64,000 nt of DNA, from positions 682,001 through 746,000 of the forward strand of contig JADCRD010000002.1 in the NCBI GenBank assembly GCA_014946745.1, written 5' to 3'. Under the pieces are notes generated by a model. That model saw nothing but the letters and a program-made list of their open reading frames with translations, ran no database searches and was not told where the DNA came from. Position 1 is the first letter of the stretch, and the number at the start of each line of letters is the position of its first letter. Origin of the DNA: Lysobacterales bacterium. Lineage in GTDB: Bacteria; Pseudomonadota; Gammaproteobacteria; Xanthomonadales; Xanthomonadaceae. Shown piece after piece: positions 1 to 9,229 of the stretch. Position numbers and translations under genes: made by a program.

Positions 1-1
1 G

Positions 2-1120
2 CGCATCGAGACCCTGCGGCAGACGCTGTCCGACGACGCCCGCAAGAGCCGCGAGGAATCGGTGGCCGCGCTCAAGGGCTTCGGCGAAGCGCTGGACGCG
101 CGCCTGCTCACCCTCACCCAGCACAACGCCGAGCGCATGAACGAAGTGCGCGGCACGCTCGAAGCCAAGCTCAAGGAATTGCAGACCGACAACGCCGCCC
201 AGCTGGAGCGCATGCGCGAGACCGTCGACGAGAAGCTCAAAACCACGCTGGAAACGCGTCTGGGCGAGAGCTTCAAGCTGGTCTCCGAGCGCCTCGAACA
301 GGTGCACCGCGGCCTGGGTGAAATGCAGACCCTGGCGCAGGGCGTGGGCGATCTGAAGCGCGTGCTCGGCAATGTCAAAACCCGCGGCACCTTCGGCGAA
401 GTGCAGCTCGGCGCCCTGCTGGAGCAGATCCTCAGCGCCGAGCAGTACGCCAGCAATGTCGCCACCCTGCCGGGCAGCAGCGAGCGCGTCGAGTACGCCA
501 TCCGCCTGCCGGGCAGCACGCCGGGCGCGCCGGTGTGGCTGCCGATCGACGCCAAGTTCCCGCGCGAGGACTACGAGCGCCTGCTCGACGCGCAGGACCG
601 CGCCGACGCCGAGGCTGCCGGTGTCGCTGCGCTCGCGCTTGAACGGCGCATCCGCGACGAGGCCAAGCGCATCCGCGAGAAGTACATCGGCCCGCCGCAT
701 ACCACCGACTTCGCCCTGCTGTTCCTGCCCACCGAAGGCCTGTACGCCGAGCTGATCCGCCGCCCCGGCCTGTTCGAAGCCCTGCAGCGCGACTACCGCA
801 TCACCCTCGCCGGCCCAACCACGCTGGCAGCGCTGCTGAACAGCCTGCAGATGGGCTTCCGCACGCTGGCGATCGAACAACGCAGCAGCGAGGTCTGGCA
901 GATCCTTGGTGCAGTCAAGAACGAGTTCGGCAAGTTCGGCGAAGTGCTCGACCGCACCCAGAAGCAGATCGACACCGTCAGCAAAAGCATCGGTGCCGCC
1001 GGCGTTCGCACGCGCGCCATCGAACGCAAGCTGCGCAGCGTGGAAACCCTGGAAGGCGCCCCCGACCTGCTGCAGCTGCCCGCCGACAGCGACGACGACG
1101 CCTCGGCGCCGGAGGATTGA
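2..1120 (+). CDS. rmuC: DNA recombination protein RmuC (5' end outside window)
   Basis: RmuC-family protein, implicated in limiting recombination between inverted repeats and thought to act as a nuclease-like factor on DNA. The reading frame is open from base 2, so the true start lies upstream of the window. The visible part begins with a long charged coiled coil (about the first 110 residues). The conserved RmuC core follows, opening with VKTRGTFGEVQLGALLEQ and including LPIDAKFPREDY and FALLFLPTEGLYAEL. The C-terminus is acidic. The stop is one base upstream of the next ATG, so the two genes are probably co-transcribed. Family assignment is firm; the cellular role is only loosely known. Confidence 0.93.
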   Translation, partial: RIETLRQTLSDDARKSREESVAALKGFGEALDARLLTLTQHNAERMNEVRGTLEAKLKELQTDNAAQLERMRETVDEKLKTTLETRLGESFKLVSERLEQVHRGLGEMQTLAQGVGDLKRVLGNVKTRGTFGEVQLGALLEQILSAEQYASNVATLPGSSERVEYAIRLPGSTPGAPVWLPIDAKFPREDYERLLDAQDRADAEAAGVAALALERRIRDEAKRIREKYIGPPHTTDFALLFLPTEGLYAELIRRPGLFEALQRDYRITLAGPTTLAALLNSLQMGFRTLAIEQRSSEVWQILGAVKNEFGKFGEVLDRTQKQIDTVSKSIGAAGVRTRAIERKLRSVETLEGAPDLLQLPADSDDDASAPED

Positions 1121-1121
1121 A

Positions 1122-1814
1122 ATGAACGCGCAAGCGAACCCACCGGTCGCGGTCGAAGTGCTGCCGGTCACGCCCTTCCAGCAGAACTGCTCGCTGATCG
1201 TCTGCCAGCGCACCAAGAAGGCCGCCCTGGTCGACCCCGGCGGCGAAGTCGATCGCCTGCTCGCCGCGGTTGCGCGTCACGGTGCGACGCTGGAGAAGGT
1301 GCTGGTGACCCACGGTCATCTCGACCACTGCTCGGGCGTGGCCGAACTGCAGCAGCGCCTCGGCGTACCGGTCGAAGGCCCGCACCCGGACGACGATTTC
1401 TGGATCCAGCAGCTGCCGACCCGCGCGGCTGAATACGGCTTCCCGCCGGCGCAGGTGTTCACCCCGGATCGCTGGCTCGCCCACGGTGAACGCGTCAGCG
1501 TCGGCGCGCTCGAACTCGAAGTGCTGCACTGCCCCGGCCACACGCCCGGCCATGTGGTGTTCTTCCTGCGCGAAGTCGGCCTCGCCTTCGTTGGCGATGT
1601 GATCTTCGCCGGCAGCATCGGCCGCACCGACTTCCCGCGCGGCAACCACGCCGACCTGATCCGTTCGATCCGCGAACGTCTGTTCGCCCTCGGCGACCGC
1701 GTGCAGTTCGTGCCCGGACACGGCCCGGTGTCGACGCTGGGCCGCGAGCGCATGAGCAATCCGCATGTGTCGGATGCGGCGGTGGGGCGCGCCCATTGGG
1801 GGCACGCGGGCTAA
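1122..1814 (+). CDS. MBL-fold metallo-hydrolase, YcbL/glyoxalase II-like
   Basis: A 230-residue zinc hydrolase of the metallo-beta-lactamase fold, resembling single-domain YcbL-type glyoxalase II enzymes that hydrolyse thioesters such as S-lactoylglutathione. Visible metal ligands are HGHLDH near residue 67, the His of GHTPGH, the Asp of FVGDVIF, and the His of VPGHGP near the end. There is no separate glutathione-binding C-terminal domain, which fits YcbL rather than classic GloB. The ATG follows the rmuC stop by one base. The 3' two thirds of this gene (1347-1791) is duplicated downstream at 2641-3085. The exact substrate cannot be read from sequence. Confidence 0.88.
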   Translation: MNAQANPPVAVEVLPVTPFQQNCSLIVCQRTKKAALVDPGGEVDRLLAAVARHGATLEKVLVTHGHLDHCSGVAELQQRLGVPVEGPHPDDDFWIQQLPTRAAEYGFPPAQVFTPDRWLAHGERVSVGALELEVLHCPGHTPGHVVFFLREVGLAFVGDVIFAGSIGRTDFPRGNHADLIRSIRERLFALGDRVQFVPGHGPVSTLGRERMSNPHVSDAAVGRAHWGHAG

Positions 1815-1957
1815 ACCCATGTGGCGAAACGCGCATGGCCCGACGGAGGTGCGCTCTGACCCGTGTTCTCGAACCTGTCAGACATGACAGCTTGCCGATC
1901 CAAACAGTGGGGCCTTAGCTTGCAGCATTCGATTTTCCACGGTTCCTTGAGGTCCCT

Positions 1958-2503
1958 ATGCGTTTCGGTCTCCACCACATCGTTTTCTCCCTTTGCTTCT
2001 TTGGTGCCGTTGCGCAGAGCCCAGCTGCAGCGCGCGACGACCTGTCCGCACCCCCGAATGAAGAAATGTCGTCGATGGAGCAAGGCTTTACCCGTCCGGG
2101 TGAGCCGCTTTACGAGGCTTTGGCCGGCAAACGTCCGCGGCATCTGGTCGCAGATCCGCTGAGATTCAGATTCGAAGTGCCTGATGGCTCCCCGTCGATT
2201 GGGCTCTCTTCAGGGTTCAAGGAGCAGATCGAGCGTGCGGGCATCGCCAAGACCACGATTCCCGACGATGGCAATTCGCCGACCACGCCGGGCTATCCCG
2301 GAGCTGTTCAAATCAACCATCGCTGTGGCGTGATCCGCACCGGCCACGGCTCGGAGTTCGTACAGCTCGAGTATCGCTACGAGTGGCGCCCGATCGCGGA
2401 CACCAATATGGACGGCCGACGTGACAAGCACGATGAGCACGGCTGGGTCCTGACTTCCGAGACGTGGCGCGCTTGGCCCGCGGACACCGCTCAAGTCTGC
2501 TGA
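1958..2503 (+). CDS. Hypothetical secreted protein
   Basis: A 181-residue protein I do not recognise. It starts with a plausible Sec signal peptide (basic N-terminus, hydrophobic stretch FSLCFFGAVA, likely cleavage after AAA before RDD). A TGAGG ribosome-binding site precedes the ATG at suitable spacing. The mature part is polar, has two or three cysteines and ends WRAWPADTAQVC. It lies between the hydrolase gene and that gene's truncated duplicate, so it appears to have been caught up in the rearrangement that made the duplicate. No function is proposed. Confidence 0.65.
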   Translation: MRFGLHHIVFSLCFFGAVAQSPAAARDDLSAPPNEEMSSMEQGFTRPGEPLYEALAGKRPRHLVADPLRFRFEVPDGSPSIGLSSGFKEQIERAGIAKTTIPDDGNSPTTPGYPGAVQINHRCGVIRTGHGSEFVQLEYRYEWRPIADTNMDGRRDKHDEHGWVLTSETWRAWPADTAQVC

Positions 2504-2640
2504 GGTCGGCGCGCGAGGCTGCCAGATGCGCTCTATGGGTTTGCATGTCCAGCGTTGCAGCATCCGCGGCCCGACGCCACCGTTCGATCAGACCGCTCCA
2601 TCAGCCAGTCGCAGCACAGCGCGCCACACGGCGGGCTGTG

Positions 2641-3093
2641 CTGCAGCAGCGCCTCGGCGTGCCGGTCGAAGACCCGCATCCGGATGACGATTTCTGGATC
2701 CAGCAGCTGCCGACCCGCGCGGCCGAATACGGCTTCCCGCCGGCGCAGGTGTTCACCCCGGATCGCTGGCTCACGCACGGTGAACGCGTCAGCGTCGGCG
2801 CGCTCGAACTCGAAGTGCTGCACTGCCCCGGCCACACGCCCGGCCACGTGGTGTTCTTCCTGCGAGAAGTCGGGCTCGCCTTCGTCGGCGACGTGATCTT
2901 TGCCGGCAGCATCGGACGCACCGACTTCCCGCGCGGCAACCACGCCGACCTGATCCGTTCGATCCGCGAACGTCTCTTTGCCCTCGGCGACCGCGTGCAG
3001 TTCGTGCCCGGCCATGGCCCGACGTCGACCCTGGGCCGCGAGCGCATGAGCAATCCGTACGTGTCGGATGCGGCGGTGGGGCGGGCGGGCTGA
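2641..3093 (+). pseudogene. Truncated duplicate of the MBL-fold hydrolase
   Basis: Bases 2641-3085 match 1347-1791 at a constant offset of 1294 with no indel and few substitutions; the frame stays open to a stop at 3091-3093. The duplicate begins at the codon for the Leu of LQQRLGVP, so it lacks the N-terminal strands and the HGHLDH metal site and cannot form an active enzyme. The open frame upstream (from about 2464) has no recognisable protein character. A few changes are non-synonymous (G to D, A to T, V to T, H to Y), consistent with relaxed selection. Best read as a dead gene fragment made by segmental duplication. Confidence 0.85.
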
Positions 3094-3893
3094 GGGCGAT
3101 CTGATCGCGTTGATCTTCGCCCTGATCGGCGATCGCGGCCCGCGCACGCGGCCCCGCAACCGGGCCACCTCGCCGGACGCGCTCACGCAGCACGCGCGAG
3201 GTTTCGCTGCAGTCCCTTTGGCGCTGATCGCGCGTACGCGGCTCGGCGTTCCGATTTCACAGGGCAGGCCCGCAGGCGACCTGATCAGGGGCGTGCGTCA
3301 GCCAGACTTGCAGGGCACCGCGGGTGAGCCCCTCTCCCCCTGTCGAGCGAGGCAGGCCGCTTTCAAGCTCCCGGAGGGAGCTTGAAAGCCGGTGAGCCCG
3401 AGCAAAGCAAATGTGGGCGTTGGGGAGAGGGGGCGCGCTCGCGGCACGCTGGCCCCCTCTCCCCCGACCCCTCTCCCACAAGGGGAGAGGGGAGCAAAGC
3501 GCTCAGCGGACGCACGACGCGCATCTGGACAGGCGATCCGCCAGACCCGCACAGCACCGCACTTGAGCCCCTCTCCCCCTGTGGGAGAGGGGTTGGGGAG
3601 AGGGGGAGACCTTGCCGCGAGCGTGCCACCTCTCCCACGCCCCTGACCTTCGCTTCGCTTGGGCTTACCGGTCCTCAAGCTCCCACCGGGAGCTTGAAAG
3701 CGGCCCGTCTCGCTTCACAAGGGGAGAGGGGAGCAAAGCGCTCAGCGGGCGCACGACGCTCATCTAGACAGGCGATCCGTCAGACCCGCACAGCACCGCA
3801 CTTGAGCCCCTCTCCCCTCGTGGGAGAGGGGTTGGGGAGAGGGGGAGACCTCGCCGCGAGCGTGCCCCCTCTCCCCCAACCCCTCTCCCACCA
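3094..3893. repeat. Cluster of GC-rich palindromic repeats
   Basis: No gene is seen here. The stretch holds at least two long near-identical direct units (about 3481-3640 and 3720-3893) and a partial one around 3285-3345. Each carries inverted arms of the type gcccctctcccc / gggagaggggttgggg plus a shared spacer (gcaaagcgctcagcgg, gacaggcgatccg). Small perfect hairpins built on caagctccc / gggagcttg lie at 3361-3387 and near 3675-3700. Related palindromes recur at 27583-27700 and 56785-56832. They resemble REP/BIME-type intergenic repeats; some may act as terminators for the genes to the left. Confidence 0.8.
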
Positions 3894-4636
3894 TGTATGG
3901 ACCGGAGACATAGTGAACACCCGTTCGGAGACATGGTGAACACATTCAGGTGATCCGCTTTCCCGTGATCACCGTCCGGGTTTGGAGCTCGATTCGGGCG
4001 ATTCGAATGCGGCTCCAGTACACATCGTACGTGTCCGCCTCAGCCGCCGGACGCAGCGCGACGCGCTCACCGATGAAGGCCTTGCCTACGCGCCAGGTCT
4101 GTCCGTTCCAGCTGATCCGTCCTTGGTCCTGAACCTTGCGCACGGTGTCTTCGGGGCCGTACTCCGGTGGCGGAGGGATGTCCGTATACACGCGACCACT
4201 GGGCTGAAAGCGGCTCACAGGCACCGCCATACCGAGCGCTTGGTGCGGGCGTTCGGTGTTGTAGATCCGGCGCCGATGGTCGAACGCCGCCTGCGCCCGA
4301 TTCAGATCCGCGAACGGCGGACCCTGCAGCACTTCGGCCTTCAGCGTGCGATGGAAGCGTTCGTCCTTGCCTTGGGTCTGCGGGTGGTAAGGACGCGAGT
4401 GGCTGACCCGCACGCTCAAGCCACTTGTAGCCCGTACCCGGGCTGATCCCGAACCGCCTGCACAGCGCACGCACGTTGGCGCCCTCCTGCGAAGCAAGTG
4501 ACACGAACTCCTTTCGCAACTCCACCGCAGAAACCTCCTGCCACGGCATCCGAACGCTCCTCGCGTCCCAAACGCCGCAGCTTGCGGTGTTCACCATGTG
4601 TCCGAACGACTGTCCACGATGTCTCCGGTCCATACA
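3894..4636 (-). mobile_element. IS481-type insertion sequence relic
   Basis: Both ends carry matching inverted repeats. The left end begins tgtatggaccggagacat and the right end finishes atgtctccggtccataca; an inner copy gtgttcaccatgt-tccgaac lies inside each. The element sits inside a palindromic repeat: cccctctcccac lies to its left and gggggagaggg plus the rest of the spacer to its right. It is therefore an insertion into the repeat. The transposase gene inside is internally deleted, so the element cannot move on its own. Confidence 0.8.
3946..4549 (-). pseudogene. IS481-family transposase, internally deleted
   Basis: The N-terminal fragment (start near 4549, MPWQEVSAVELRKEFV) has the helix-turn-helix typical of IS481 transposases and breaks off at GTGYKWL near 4417. 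The reading frame then shifts into the C-terminal fragment, which contains SHSRPYHPQTQGKDERFHRT, the end of the integrase (rve) core that includes the last catalytic Glu region, and a C-terminal beta-rich domain. The middle of the DDE core, including the first two catalytic Asp residues, is missing. The gene is dead. Confidence 0.85.
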
Positions 4637-5007
4637 CACAGGGGGAGAGGGCGGACAGCTGCCGCACGACGCAAATCAGGACAGGCGATCCGCCTCCAGC
4701 CTGTTGGATCTGACAGGTTGACCGACTGTGATGCGGCTCTCACTCTGCGAGCGCGTACAGGGGGCGCGGCGGCGCAACGCTGCACCTACGTTCTGCAGCG
4801 GAAACGGCGGTTTCAGGCGCGGCGGCGGCAGCAAGCGGCTCGTCCAGCGCGGCTGCGCTGATGCCATCGGCGCTGCGGATCTGACGCGGTTCGAGCGCAG
4901 GCCCATCTCCTCCTGCCCGCAGCGACGGCCTTGAGCTGTCGCACCGCCGCCGGGGCGATGCCCGGCCCTGTCCAGCGCGTGGCCTGCGCGTCACTTGGGG
5001 ATGTTCC
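4637..5007. other. Intergenic stretch upstream of the oxidase gene
   Basis: The first 55 bases are the remaining half of the palindromic repeat interrupted by the IS481 relic (gggggagaggg followed by gacaggcgatccg). I see no credible gene in the rest. The promoter of the catalase-LodA gene should lie here, but I cannot point to a convincing -35/-10 pair. Confidence 0.5.
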
Positions 5008-8000
5008 ATGTCGAGCTCGTCCGATGCCTCCGCTGCCTCCTCCGCACCCTCATCAAACTCCGGCTGCGCCACGCCCATCCGCCTGCCGCCGGTGCTGCCG
5101 CCCGAGCCCTGTTGCTGCGCCGACGACCCCATCCAAGGCCTCAAGCAGCTCTTCGTCGACTACTTCCAGGGCCGCGGCATGGCTGCGGGCCGCGATCCCG
5201 CCACGCGGCCGGTGTTCCTGCGTCTGCACGGCGCGGCACAGGGGCGTTTCATCGTCGATGCCGATCTGCCCGAGTCACTGCAGGTGGGCGTATTCAAGCC
5301 GGCACGCGAGTACCCGGTGTGGGTGCGCTTCTCGGCCGATGTCCAGCCCGGCGCGCCCGATCTCAAGGGCACCACCGGCATCGGCATCAAGCTGTTCGGG
5401 GTCGAGGGCGAGAAGCTGCTGGCGCCCGATCAGGACGCCCTGACCCACGACTTCATCCTGCAGAACCACGACGTCTTTTTCGTCGACACCGCGCGCGACA
5501 TGTGCGAGTTCACCTGCGCCTCGCTGCACCGAAAGGGCGACCAGTACCTCAAGGACCACCCCATCACCCAGCAGGTGCTGAATGCGATGGAAAAGGTGGT
5601 CGACTCAGCGCTGACCACGCCCTATTGGAGCGTGCTGCCCTATGCCTTCGGCGAAGGCCGCTACGTGAAGTACAAGCTCGAACCCCTGGACGCCGCGGCC
5701 CCCGACGCGCCGCCCGACTTCAACGACCCCTTCTACCTGCGCGCCGATCTGCACGCGCGCCTGCGCCGCGGCCCGGCGCGCTTCCGCTTCCTGGTGCAAC
5801 TGCGCACCGACGACGCCGCCATGCCGCTCGATGCCGCCACCGTGGCCTGGAGCGAAGCGCTCAGCGCGCCCGTGCAGGTCGGCATTCTGGAGCTGCCGCA
5901 GCAGGACGCCGGCGCCCGCGGCCAGTCGAGCTACGGCGAGAACCTCGCCTACAACCCCTGGCATGCGCTGCCCGAGCATCGCCCGATCGGCAGCATTTCC
6001 GACGCGCGCGCCGTGGTCTATCGCGCGTCCTCCGAGAACCGCCGCAACACCAACGGCGTGCCCCTGGCCGAGCCCACCGTGCCCAGGCCCGCTCAGTACG
6101 CGCCCGGCGTGCCGTATCCGGCCGCGGTCGACACCCGCATCGTGCGCGCGGCCATCCATCCGGCAATCGGCGTCGCCCGCGTCGGCAACAGCGAACAGGA
6201 CTTCTACCTCGCCCCGCAGGTCGCCGAGCCGCCGCCGCAGGCGCCGGGCTTCTATCGCGACGCCACGGGCGCCTTGAAGCGCGAAGCCGCGCAGTTCCGC
6301 ATCTACGGCTACAACGCCGCGGGTGAGGTGGTGCGCGAGCTCACCGCTGACTGGGCCGACATCGCCTGGACCGTGCACCTCGCCAACAGCAAGGCCGCCT
6401 GGTACCAGTGGCAGATCGCGATGGACATCCCCGAGGCCGCGACCACCACCCTGCCGCTGCGCAACGCCAAGGTGACCGAGCGCGACACCCTGGTGATCGA
6501 TGCCGGCCCGCAGCATGTTTCCGGGCGCAATGCCGCCGCGGTGGACTGCAGCGGCACGTTCACCGGCGTGGCCGTCAAGCTCGGCGAGCTGCGCACGGAT
6601 GAAGCCGGCCGCCTGCTGGTGCTCGGCGGCCACGGCGTCTCGGCCTCGCCCACCGGCACGCCGATCTTCATCCCCAGCGACGGCAACTCCTTCATCAACG
6701 CCGACGGCTGGTACGACGACACCTGCGACGGCACGGTCGAAGCCACCGTCAACATCGAAGGCCGCGCGATTCCCGTCGAATCGGCCTGGGTGGTCACCGC
6801 GCCGCCGAACTACGCGCCGCAGGTCAAGGCCGAGCGCACGATGTACGACCTGCTGCACGATCTCTACCTGCAGGCCGGCTGGCTGCCCGCGCCTGCCACG
6901 GTGTCGTTTACGCAGGACGTGTACCCGACCCTGCAGCGGCTCAGCGGCCTGCAGTGGGTGAACCAGGGCTTCGCCACCCTGTTCGGCCACGGCGGCCGCT
7001 TCGACTTCGAAGACCCCGCGCTGATCGAGCGGCTGTCGGCTCTGCCGCCACCGAAGGCCTTCGACCCCAACACCGAGTTCCGCCGCCAGATCTTCAACAG
7101 CTTCCGCCCGCCGACGCCGCCCGACGGCAACCAGATGCCCTGGCCCTGGCTGTACGGCGATGCGATGGAAGTGCCGGCGGGCGAGAGCCCGCGCCAGAAC
7201 GCCAGCGTCAGCCAGACCCAGTACGAGCTGCTGCAGCGCTGGGTGGCCGGCGACTTCGTCAACGACTGGGCCACGCGGCCCGCGCCGCCTGCGAGCATCG
7301 ATGACGTCCCGCTGGCCGAGCAGCCGGCCATGCTCGATCGCGCCGCGCTGGAGTTCTGCCTGGCCGATGCCTTCCACCCGGGCTGCGAAATGACCTGGCC
7401 CATGCGGCATCTGACGATGTTCGAGCGGCCCTTCCGCATCCGCCGCCGGCCGCCGGGTGTTCAGCCGCCGAACTATGGCCCGACCCTGGACCAAACCACC
7501 GCCCTGTCGGCCAACGGCCCGCTGCACGCGCAGTCGCCCGGCGACATCAACCGCTGGATGGGCCTGCCCTGGCAGGCCGATACCGCGTTCTGCCGCGCCG
7601 GCTACGACAAAGCCTACGACCCCTTCGCGCCCACCTTCTGGCCCGCGCGCGTGCCCAACCAGGTGCTTGCCGAAGCGGACTATGACGTCGTCATCGACAC
7701 CTCGCAGCCGCGCGATCGCCGCATCGAGGCCTTCGTCAGCCGCACCGACTGGAACGCGCCCCTGCACGGCACCACCGCCGAACAGATGACGCAGATGGTG
7801 CGGATCTTCGGCTCGATGGGCCTGGTGGAAGTGCGCGAGGGCGTGCACGGCGACCCAGCGTTTCCGTCCACGATGATGGTGGCCAGCTACGGGCCGCAGG
7901 TCGCGCCCGCGGATGCGGGCAGCCTGACCGCGCAAGCCTCAGCACCGAGGCTCAAGGCCGCCGCGGCCGAAGCGCACCCCAAGCTGGGCACGCGCGCCCT

Positions 8001-8082
8001 GCCGCGCGGCGCGAACTTCGCCACCCACGAAGAGGCCGCCGCCGCACCGCTGCCGGTGCGCCACGGCCCGAAGCGCCGCTGA
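5008..8082 (+). CDS. Catalase-like domain fused to LodA-type CTQ oxidase
   Basis: A 1024-residue two-domain protein. Residues about 45-360 resemble heme catalase-related proteins: a distal His in RLHGAAQGRF (His74), an Asn in the LQNHDVFF segment (Asn153), the catalase-like VRFSADVQPGAPDLKG, and a putative proximal Tyr in ARAVVYRASSENRR (Tyr338). From about 375 (VRAAIHPAIGVARVGNS) to 1000 it matches LodA/GoxA amino-acid oxidases, which carry a cysteine tryptophylquinone made from a Cys and a Trp. Candidates here are Cys784 (ALEFCLADAFHPGC) or Cys793, and Trp850 or Trp855 in RWMGLPWQAD. LodA enzymes release H2O2, so the N-terminal domain may consume the product. The LodB-type maturation flavoprotein follows 10 bases downstream. 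The amino-acid substrate is unknown. The N-terminus has a run of three Cys. Confidence 0.85.
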   Translation: MSSSSDASAASSAPSSNSGCATPIRLPPVLPPEPCCCADDPIQGLKQLFVDYFQGRGMAAGRDPATRPVFLRLHGAAQGRFIVDADLPESLQVGVFKPAREYPVWVRFSADVQPGAPDLKGTTGIGIKLFGVEGEKLLAPDQDALTHDFILQNHDVFFVDTARDMCEFTCASLHRKGDQYLKDHPITQQVLNAMEKVVDSALTTPYWSVLPYAFGEGRYVKYKLEPLDAAAPDAPPDFNDPFYLRADLHARLRRGPARFRFLVQLRTDDAAMPLDAATVAWSEALSAPVQVGILELPQQDAGARGQSSYGENLAYNPWHALPEHRPIGSISDARAVVYRASSENRRNTNGVPLAEPTVPRPAQYAPGVPYPAAVDTRIVRAAIHPAIGVARVGNSEQDFYLAPQVAEPPPQAPGFYRDATGALKREAAQFRIYGYNAAGEVVRELTADWADIAWTVHLANSKAAWYQWQIAMDIPEAATTTLPLRNAKVTERDTLVIDAGPQHVSGRNAAAVDCSGTFTGVAVKLGELRTDEAGRLLVLGGHGVSASPTGTPIFIPSDGNSFINADGWYDDTCDGTVEATVNIEGRAIPVESAWVVTAPPNYAPQVKAERTMYDLLHDLYLQAGWLPAPATVSFTQDVYPTLQRLSGLQWVNQGFATLFGHGGRFDFEDPALIERLSALPPPKAFDPNTEFRRQIFNSFRPPTPPDGNQMPWPWLYGDAMEVPAGESPRQNASVSQTQYELLQRWVAGDFVNDWATRPAPPASIDDVPLAEQPAMLDRAALEFCLADAFHPGCEMTWPMRHLTMFERPFRIRRRPPGVQPPNYGPTLDQTTALSANGPLHAQSPGDINRWMGLPWQADTAFCRAGYDKAYDPFAPTFWPARVPNQVLAEADYDVVIDTSQPRDRRIEAFVSRTDWNAPLHGTTAEQMTQMVRIFGSMGLVEVREGVHGDPAFPSTMMVASYGPQVAPADAGSLTAQASAPRLKAAAAEAHPKLGTRALPRGANFATHEEAAAAPLPVRHGPKRR

Positions 8083-8092
8083 GGTTCGCGCC

Positions 8093-9229
8093 TTGCTGAC
8101 AACGGTCGATGTCGCCATCGCCGGCGGCGGCCCGGGCGGGGCCGCTGCCGCCATCGCCTTGGCCAAGCAAGGCCAGCGCGTACTGCTGGCCGACGCCGGC
8201 ACCGGCCGCTGGCCGCGTATCGGCGAAGGCCTGCCGCCGTCGGCGCGCGCGCTGCTGCGCGAACTCGGCGTGCTGGATCAGGTGCTGGCCGATGGCCACC
8301 GCCGCAGCCCGGGCACCGTCGCCTTCTGGGGTTCGGACAGCCCGCACACCGAAGACAGCCTGTTCGGCCTGCACGGCGACGGCCTGCAGCTGGATCGCGC
8401 GCGCTTCGATGCCGGCCTGCGCACCGCAGCGCACGCGGCCGGTGCGCAGGTGTTTGATGGCGCACGCCTGCGCCTGCTGGAGCGCGGCGATGCGCGCACA
8501 CCGCACGTACTCGAACTGCGCATCGGCGAGGCCGCGCCACAGCGGCTAGAGGCACGCTGGCTGATCGACGCCAGCGGACGCAGCGCCTCGCTCGCACGTG
8601 CCCTGGGCGCGCAGCGCATCACCCACGACCGCCTGCTCGCTTTCCATCAGCGACTGATCGGCGGCACCGCCACCGACCGCGACGGCCGCACCTGGGTCGA
8701 AGCCGTGTCCAACGGCTGGTGGTACAGCGTGCTGCTGCCCTCAGGCGAACGCCTGATCGCTTATCTGAGCGACTTCAGCGGAGAAGCCGGTGCCTCGGAG
8801 CGCCGTGGGTTGCTCACCGGTGAGGGCCTGTGGGATGCGCTGCGCTTAGCGCCGCAGCTGCATGCGCTGTGCAGCGAACACGGCTGGCGCCCGCATGGGG
8901 AGGTGCTGGGGGCGGATGCGGGGAGTACGGAGCTTGACCACGCAGGCGGGGAGCGTTGGCTTGCTGTGGGTGATGCGGCGATGGCGTTTGATCCGCTCTC
9001 TTCGAAGGGGATTGCGAATGCGCTCTATACGGGGGTGCGGGCTGCGGGGGTGATCTGCGCTAGCGAGCTGGGCGATGCCGATGCGGTCGGTGGGTATGCT
9101 CGGCATCTGCGGGAGATACATCGGGTGTATCGGGGGCAGTGTCGGGGTTCTATGGGATGGAGGGGCGGTGGCTGGGGAGTGGGTTTTGGCGGGGGCGGGG
9201 GCATTTGGCTGTTGCGGTTGCGGGCATAG
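8093..9229 (+). CDS. LodB-type FAD-dependent oxidoreductase, C-terminal frameshift
   Basis: Flavoprotein of the LodB / tryptophan-halogenase-like group, required in known systems to form the quinone cofactor of LodA. The N-terminus has a Rossmann FAD site (AGGGPGGAAAAIALAKQG, then a second strand ending VLLAD), and GDAAMAFDPLSSKGI is the usual flavin-contact motif near 290. A TTG start at 8093 gives a complete N-terminus 10 bases after the oxidase stop. Near 9120-9150 the frame is lost. The other frame continues YGMEGRWLGSGFWRGRG, the expected family end, to a stop at 9292-9294. A single-base deletion in a G-run, real or from sequencing, would explain this. Confidence 0.8.
   Translation: MLTTVDVAIAGGGPGGAAAAIALAKQGQRVLLADAGTGRWPRIGEGLPPSARALLRELGVLDQVLADGHRRSPGTVAFWGSDSPHTEDSLFGLHGDGLQLDRARFDAGLRTAAHAAGAQVFDGARLRLLERGDARTPHVLELRIGEAAPQRLEARWLIDASGRSASLARALGAQRITHDRLLAFHQRLIGGTATDRDGRTWVEAVSNGWWYSVLLPSGERLIAYLSDFSGEAGASERRGLLTGEGLWDALRLAPQLHALCSEHGWRPHGEVLGADAGSTELDHAGGERWLAVGDAAMAFDPLSSKGIANALYTGVRAAGVICASELGDADAVGGYARHLREIHRVYRGQCRGSMGWRGGGWGVGFGGGGGIWLLRLRA

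Noticed and set aside
1873-1892. CTGTCA-gaca-TGACAG palindrome upstream of the secreted hypothetical gene
   Set aside because: Short and without a second copy in a comparable position; could be an operator but there is no support.
3285-3893. Repeat cluster considered as a CRISPR array
   Set aside because: Units are long, palindromic and tandem with conserved rather than unique spacers; no cas genes are present.
5605-7935. 776-codon open frame on the minus strand
   Set aside because: Antisense to the catalase-LodA gene; repetitive Ala/Gly/Arg composition and no domain. A by-product of high GC.
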